64,000 nucleotides of DNA from Montifringilla adamsi (Eukaryota; Chordata; Aves; Passeriformes; Passeridae). The stretch spans positions 11,098,286-11,162,285 of the forward strand of contig JAGGNK010003335.1 in assembly GCA_017590115.1 (NCBI GenBank), in the 5' to 3' direction. Shown one piece after another: positions 57,287 to 64,000 of this stretch (position 1 is the first letter of the stretch; each line of letters opens with the position of its first letter). The translations under genes were made by a program, and so were the position numbers. The notes beneath the pieces are model-generated. The model searched no databases, was not told the DNA's origin, and saw only the letters and a program-made list of their open reading frames with translations.

Positions 57287-60200
57287 GTGAGCGGGCGGGG
57301 GTGGGCGCGGGGCTGCGCGGGGGCTGCGCGGCTCCATCCCCTCCTTCCCTCCTTCCTTCCTTCCCTCCCTCCCTCCCCGGGGCTGTGCCCGCCGCCGAGC
57401 CCCATCTCCGCGGAGCCCCAGGCGGGCGGAGCGGGGCAGGTGCGGGCGCGGCGGGGGGCCCGGGATGTGCGGGATGTACGGGCCGGGATGTGCGGGATGT
57501 ATGGGATGTACGGGCCGGGATGTGCGGGATGTACGGGCCGGGATGTGCGGGATGTACGGGATGTATCCCACAATGCCCCGAGCTACCTGCGGCGCTCAGC
57601 CTGCCCGCAGCCGCCGCACGGCGCCGGGGAAAAAATAGCGCAAATCCCCCTTGTCCTCCCCCCGCCCCGCATCCCCAGCACGGGCAAGGGGCCGAGCCCC
57701 GGGCCCGCGGGCGCTGCAGGCCCCGCCGCGGCAGCGCAAGCCCGAGCCGGGGTGGCGGCGGTGCTGGAGAGCGGGGCGCGGGGAGGATGCTGATGATAGA
57801 AGGGCGGCCCCGGCCGGCTCCCGGAGCACCCGTGGCGTGGAAATATGGTGTTCCAGGAGGATGAGGGGGATGGAGGCAGCGCCGGCGTCAGAGGCAGCGC
57901 TGGGAATGAAGGGCTGGAGCGGCCGCAGGGTCGGGCTGTGCCGCGGGTCGCGGGCGGCGGAAGCGCTCCCGCCCCGCCGGTGCCGCTGCCGCTGTCGGTG
58001 CCGGTGCCGGTGCCCGTGCGTGGGGCCGAGCAGCGCTCCTTTGTGCTCAACTTTGCCCCCGATGCCGCTGGAAATGCCGCGTGCCAGCCGCATCCCAGCG
58101 GGCCCAGGGGGAGGGAGGGGGTGGATGGATTCCGCAGGAAATTTCCGTGGGTTGGGAGGACCGGGAAAGAAGGAGGAGAAGAAGAAGAAGAAGCACACAG
58201 TCAACGCTCCCTGCTGTTGGAGAAGGGGGCAGGGGGCAGGGTTTGTGTGCTGTCAGGGGACGCTGCCAGCAGCGGAGCGTGGCCCCCTTTGCCATCTGCC
58301 GCTTCCCAAGGGGGGTTCCTGCCTGGGGGCTTTGGATCACAAAGGTCTCAAAGAATTAGGCTGAGTCGCTGAAGCCTCTGCACCCTCCTGCCCTGAGATA
58401 CCGAAAGAAAAATCACCCTCATGTTTTGCTTGGTGATGGTAGTCTGGGGTTATTCACAGAGATGGGGGACTAGCCCAGTGTTCTGGTGTCACAGCCATAT
58501 AATTCTGTGCTAATTCCCTGCAAAAGAAAATTCTTCTTTCCTTTTCACTGTACAGTTGATTGTTTTTAATGAAACCGAAGGGATAGGGGAATATCTTTCA
58601 TTTTCTGACCAGGGTCTCTGGAGTAAAGCAGAATATGCTGAATTCATTTTCACTGAATTCAGTTTTGTTAACAAACAGTTATCATCTTTGCATGAGAAAT
58701 GGGTAGATTGGTTTTGGAAGATCAATAATTAGTCAGCTATTAACAATGCTGGCCTGTGTGATTTCGTTTCCCAAGAAGTGCTTTAACTGTCAGCAGTGGG
58801 TTGCTTATAAACTTGCTCTAAATTTCTCAACTCTGTTGGAAATGTAGTTTCATATACCTGTCTCCTTCCTTGACCCGCTTTCTTTGGCAACAAAAAAAAA
58901 AAAATACTATTTAGTTATTCTAAAAGAAATAAATTCCAGGATAATTGTGTTGCTGAGAGACAAGGATGGTGCAAATGCTTGGAACTCAGCCCTAATGGGA
59001 TGGCAGAAAACGTAGAGTGGAGATAGATGAAAACAGCTTCAGGAGTCATGCAGTTTGGCTTCCTTTTTTTGATGGGAAGGGTAATTTTATGGTTATTAAC
59101 ATCTGTGTCTGTGTAGAGCAGAGGCCCAGCTCTGCCAGCTTTACTCACTCTCTCCTGACTGTGGTGGTGGTTGCAATTACAAGTCCTGTGCATTTTAGGC
59201 AGGAATCAAATTAAAGTTTTACACTGTGAAGTTATTTTTTACTAAATATGTGTTTATGGCCAGGATCCTTTATCCTCCTGTTGCTGTCAGGCAGTGGGTA
59301 CCAGAAACTTGGCTTTTATGCAACTGACACTTGGTTCTGCTGGGTATTTGTTGGGCCAGGAGAGGGCCTGCCCACTGCTTTGGTTCTATATTTGGAGAAA
59401 GAGAGGGAAGCATTTTCACAGGGGTAAAACTAAATTCAGTGACTTTCCCAGGTTACCCAGGGGCTGGAAATCAGAGCTGGAGAAGATTCTCAGATCCTCA
59501 GAGGGTGACCAGGTTTGTCCTTCTTCTCTACATTGCCACCTCCCCAGCAAAAGTCTTTTTGCTGCTCGCTTCACCCCAGGCTCACAGGGCTGGACTCTGT
59601 CTAGGGAATTCCCATTTTTTCTTGCCTCCTTTCCTGCTCTTGGTGCCTACTACAGCACCAGTGTGAGTGTCTGCTGTAGGAGCAGACAAGCTGAAAATCC
59701 TAAACAGCCCATACCACTTCCCCAGAGCTCTGAGCTGTGCAGCTTGGGAGCTGAACACACGTGCATGCAACACACTCATTATGGCCCTGCTTTTAAAAGT
59801 CTTTATTTTCCCCAAGCTGCTTGAACACCTTTGTGCTTCTCCCTACAAAGAGGGTGATGCTGCACCAATACTTCTGGGCAAGCATTTTGGTGGGGAAGAC
59901 AGGCCATGCCCTGCTAGTTCAGATGTCTGGGATGTCCATCCTCTCTCCTCAGAGCCTTGCTGTGCTGTCTGTGAGATCTGGTCCCCAGGCTCTGCCACAA
60001 CACCCCTGTGTCAGGAACTCCTCCTTTCCATCCCCGGCTGGCTGGCTCCCTGCAGCTCCCCCAGGTCCTCTGTGGGATCATTTGGCTTTAGAAGGCGTGT
60101 GGGATGGCCAGAGGGGTTACAGCTGAGCTGTGGGAAGGGGACAGAAAGTTTCTGCAGCAAATGAGCAGAAAGTGTGGGCAGCACTGCACCCATTAGCACC

Positions 60201-63200
60201 ACTGCTCATGAGCAGAAGGGGTGAACAGCCCAGTGCAGCATCCCTGCCTCGGGTTTCACTGGGGTGGGGTTGGTTTCTGCCAGGCTCACCTTCAGTTTTG
60301 CCAAAACATGTTGGACCGGAGGAGCTTTGGTTTCTCTGACCTCGGAGCTGGGATCTGGAGGTGGCTCCTGGCAGCCTGTGAGGCCAGAGAGGCAGGATGT
60401 GCTTTGGGTGTGCAAGGGAGAGCCTCTCCCCACTGTGCCTGGGCTAGGACAGAGAAAAGTCCTGTTTCTGACCCTCTGCTGTGCTGCTCCCTGCCTGGGT
60501 GGAGCCCAGCCCCATGGCACCTGTGCCCGAGCACTGTCACCAGAGCAGCACCACGGGCTGAGTGTCCTCTTCCCAGCACAGCCACCCCACAGCCCAGGTG
60601 GTGGATGGCAGTTGAGGGTTTCTGATGAGTGTCCCCAGGGATCCCTGAACTCCCTGAGCTGGAGCTGCTGCCAGATGACCTCCCAGCTGTCCCCCTTGTC
60701 CCTGGACAGATGGATGGAGCTGGATTTACAGGACAGCCCCAGCGTGTCTGGTTAGAACCTTCTTTGCAGGAGGGCAGCACAGGTCTGGGGAGCGGGGCTT
60801 CACCTGCCATCCTCTCTGGGTGATCTGGGGTGATGACCCAGGTTTGCTGGCCCTGGACCAGTGGCCCCTCTGTCACACACTCTGTCTGTGAGGCTGCTGT
60901 CTGTGGCAGTGTGCTGGGGACACCAGGCCCAGGGGAAGTCCTGGCTGACCACGCTGTTCCCTGTAGCTGCTGTTGGGTTCCTGGTTGGTCTTAAGAAAGG
61001 GTGGATTGGAAGCTGGAAGCCCCCATAAAAACTCATATTAAACCCTCAAAGTCTGTAGTTTTTCCAGCTGCATTTGAGTCCTTGCACTGCTCAGCCATGG
61101 CAAAGCATGGGGTGGGCTGGTGGCTGATTGCACCTCTCACTTGCAATGACTTGATGCATTCTTTTCTGTTCTTGTATTTCTGCACCCTTCCTCTCTGCCT
61201 GTTTGAGTGCAACATTTTTAGGGTAGGGACTGGCTCAGCCTCCCAGGTGTGTGCCCTGCCTGGCACAGCAGGACCCTGATGCTGGATTTGGTACTCTTTC
61301 TCCTGGGGTGGCCCAAGCAGCAGCAGTAATTTTGTCCCTTGAGTTGCTGAGCTCTTTGGGTGTCACAGGGTTGTTGTGGGAGTGCCTTTGGTTACAGGAA
61401 ACAGACAACACCTTGCACAAATGGCCTTAGAATTGGACTTAGAGAAAAATGGGGAATGAGGCCAAATAAACAGCCACAAAGCCCTCAAAGCTATGAAATG
61501 GAAAGTTTTACCTTCTGAAGCCTGAAGTGTGTAATGAAGCATGAGTGAGTAGCCAGGAGTGTTGTTCTGGGATCCCAGTGGTGAGTCCTGAGGTGCTGCA
61601 GGATGGTGGGGGAGCGTGGTGGGCAGTTCTGTGTCCATCTGGGGCTGGGCAAGCTGAGCCTCCCCCCGTGCAGAGCAGCCCAGGGAGCCCACAGGCAGGC
61701 AGGGAGGAAGCTGCAGAAATGTAATGTCTGGGTTTGACAGTTGCTACAATTTGTAACAGGAAACCATTTTACCAGACAGGGGTGAAGAAGGAAACAGAAA
61801 TTTGAGTGTGGAGGGGAAAAGCTGCTTGAGATTTTGGGTATTTTCCAGGCACTCATTTAATGATGCTTCAGCTACAGGTACAACCAAACCTGTTTCTCAG
61901 CTGCCAGGTGCCTTGGGGAGGCATTTGTGGAGCAGGAATGAGTTTTGCCAGGCTCATAGGTATTCCTGCAGCCCACGATGATGAGGCACAGCTACAGACT
62001 CCTTCCCTCTTATGACCCACTGTGAATCCACCCCAGGAGTGCACCGTGTGCCTCCTCCTTGCTGGGTGCCTATCCATGGATGTGCCAAAGCCATTATCCT
62101 TTGTGCTCCCAGTGCTGGAAATAACAAACAAACTTATTTTCTTGGAAGCAGTGGGAGATGCTGTCGTGACCCAAGGAGCTGCTGTGGTTCTGCTGCTGCT
62201 TTATTTGGTGCTTGTGCAGACACTGCCAGAGCCTTGTGTCCTGCCTGCTACCGTGTCTGGCAAAAAAAGTTGCAAAAGCTTAGAGAAAAGCCAAAGAGAT
62301 GATTAAAGGATTTGGAAACATGCTCTCTAATGAGGCAGGCAAAGAGCTTAGCTGGCTTGCAGGGTGTTGTATTGAAATGTGTGAGTATCTCAATGGGAAC
62401 TTTGATTTAGGGAGCTTTACTGTCCTGCAGATCAGAGCAACGAAACTCAAAGGCTCACATTTCAAACTAGACAGGCTCTGAGTGAGGCAGGGAGCACTGG
62501 AGGGGGTGTGATTTTCTAATGGAATCAGGTGCCAATATTTAAAGAATTCTCTCTCCCCAAATGTCTAAGTGCAGCAGGGTGTTTTCTGGGAGACACAGGC
62601 TCTAGGTCAGGCACAGCTATTGCACAGGATTAGGCATTAACTGGGGAAGCCCTGTGGCTGTGATTACACAAGGGCTCAGCCTGGGTGACAGCACCATCCC
62701 CCTGTGCCTGAGCATGCACAGCCAAGGTGAGTGGCAGGGGAGGCAGGGACACACAGGTTTGTTCTGTGCTTCCCACTGGGTGCCTGCCTGGGGTAAGCAC
62801 CATGGAACTTTCAGAAATATTTCCCTTTGATTTTTTTTTTTGTATTTATTTTCATTTTTGCAACTGGAGCTCTTGGCAGCTCCAGGACAGGCTGGGACTG
62901 GGCAGGGGGTGCCACGTCAGTGTTAAAAGTAGGGAAATTTAACAGCAACTTCTTTTTTTGCTGCTTGCAGTGCCACAGCTTTGCCTGCACAGCACTCAAG
63001 CCTTTCCAGTTCACCTCTGGGATTTAATGCAGTTGGTTATTTACAGTTTCCAGGGCTGTTCATGTGTGTGAGGAGAGCATGTGAGTGTCAGCATCCGTCA
63101 TACTTCTCTAATCAAGCTGCTTCAGGAGATATTCTTGATAGCACCGCTTTGCATTTCGGGGCACACGCTTCCACCCGGGGCTGCTAAAGCTGCACTGCAG

Positions 63201-63492
63201 CACCCAGCTGTTCTGGCTGAGAGAGTTTTGCATAGAGTTAAGAGAGAAGTGCCTTGGTGGGTAGTTGTCTTTCTCTTATTCTGCATTCCTGCTGTGCTGT
63301 TGAATCGCAGGAGAGAGATGACATAGAGATGTGGTATAATGCACAAGAGAAGGGAAAACATAAATTGGGATTTTGTCCCCTGCAATGCCAGCCAGTCGTG
63401 GCTCTGGTTTTGTCCTTTCCCACTCAGTGTCCAGCCTGCTGGCTGATTGTCTGGTCTGCCTATCACCCTCTCTTTTGCTTTGGATTTAGCAG
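57287..63492 (+). other. CYFIP2: CYFIP2 intron 1
   Basis: No further exon recognised. The first 0.8 kb is CpG island; the remainder is ordinary intron sequence. Confidence 0.55.
57460..57568. repeat. 23-bp minisatellite built from 9-bp subunits
   Basis: Four copies of about CCGGGATGTGCGGGATGTAC plus GGG, with internal GGGATGTAC/GGGATGTGC/GGGATGTAT subunits. It lies in CYFIP2 intron 1, about 170 bp past the donor. Confidence 0.92.
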
Positions 63493-63501
63493 GGGAGCTG
63501 A

Positions 63502-64000
<499 letters not shown>

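Larger units (their letters stand above)
56840..58100. promoter_or_regulatory. CYFIP2: CpG island at CYFIP2 promoter
   Basis: Dense G+C and CpG on both sides of a strong splice donor at 57286. All long open frames in this interval, on both strands, are composition artefacts (Pro/Arg/Gly/Ala rich). Confidence 0.8.

Noticed and set aside
56777..58372. Several 100-330 codon frames on both strands near CYFIP2
   Set aside because: They overlap each other in a GC-rich island that is poor in stop codons, with low-complexity Pro/Arg/Gly/Ala content.

Overview
The window is bird nuclear DNA, probably from a songbird. The evidence is the gene order, several CR1 LINE fragments in both orientations, short introns, two CpG islands, and a solo LTR that resembles a repeat family I associate with passerine genomes (from memory, not searched). 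The gene order and orientations match the conserved vertebrate block (human 5q33): TIM-family receptors (minus), MED7 (minus), ITK (plus), CYFIP2 (plus). This is an ordinary vertebrate immune and housekeeping locus. I found no new multi-gene system; the points of interest are details inside known genes.

Layout. 1-6953: TIM receptor A, minus strand, cut off at the left edge. Its signal-peptide, IgV and two mucin-stalk exons are present; its membrane and tail exons are not seen. 6954-10440: intergenic, with a CR1 beside gene A's start. 10440-17684: TIM receptor B, minus strand, with a seven-exon model that closes in frame (377 codons plus stop) and poly(A) signals just past the stop. 19300-21600: MED7, with one coding exon, a 5' noncoding exon in a CpG island and a CR1 in the intron between them. 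21.6-28.6 kb: intergenic, no gene seen. 28814-52386: ITK, 17 coding exons, 620 codons, with likely 3' UTR to about 54.4 kb. 54.4-56.8 kb: intergenic. 56.8-58.1 kb: CpG island with the likely noncoding exon 1 of CYFIP2. 63514-63630: first coding exon of CYFIP2, which continues beyond the right edge.

How the genes relate. TIM receptors are cell-surface phosphatidylserine-type receptors that act in T-cell and phagocyte regulation. ITK is the Tec kinase that couples the T-cell receptor to PLC-gamma1. CYFIP2 is a WAVE-complex subunit that remodels actin. MED7 is a general Mediator subunit. The immune genes are neighbours by ancient synteny rather than as an operon. Points that stand out are: loss of the tryptophan in the WFND ligand loop of both TIM genes; a Trp-to-Leu change in the ITK SH2-kinase linker where mammals have a regulatory Trp; a long tyrosine-containing tail in TIM gene B; a microsatellite-encoded poly-Thr stalk in gene A; and a solo LTR with an intact target-site duplication inside a short ITK intron.
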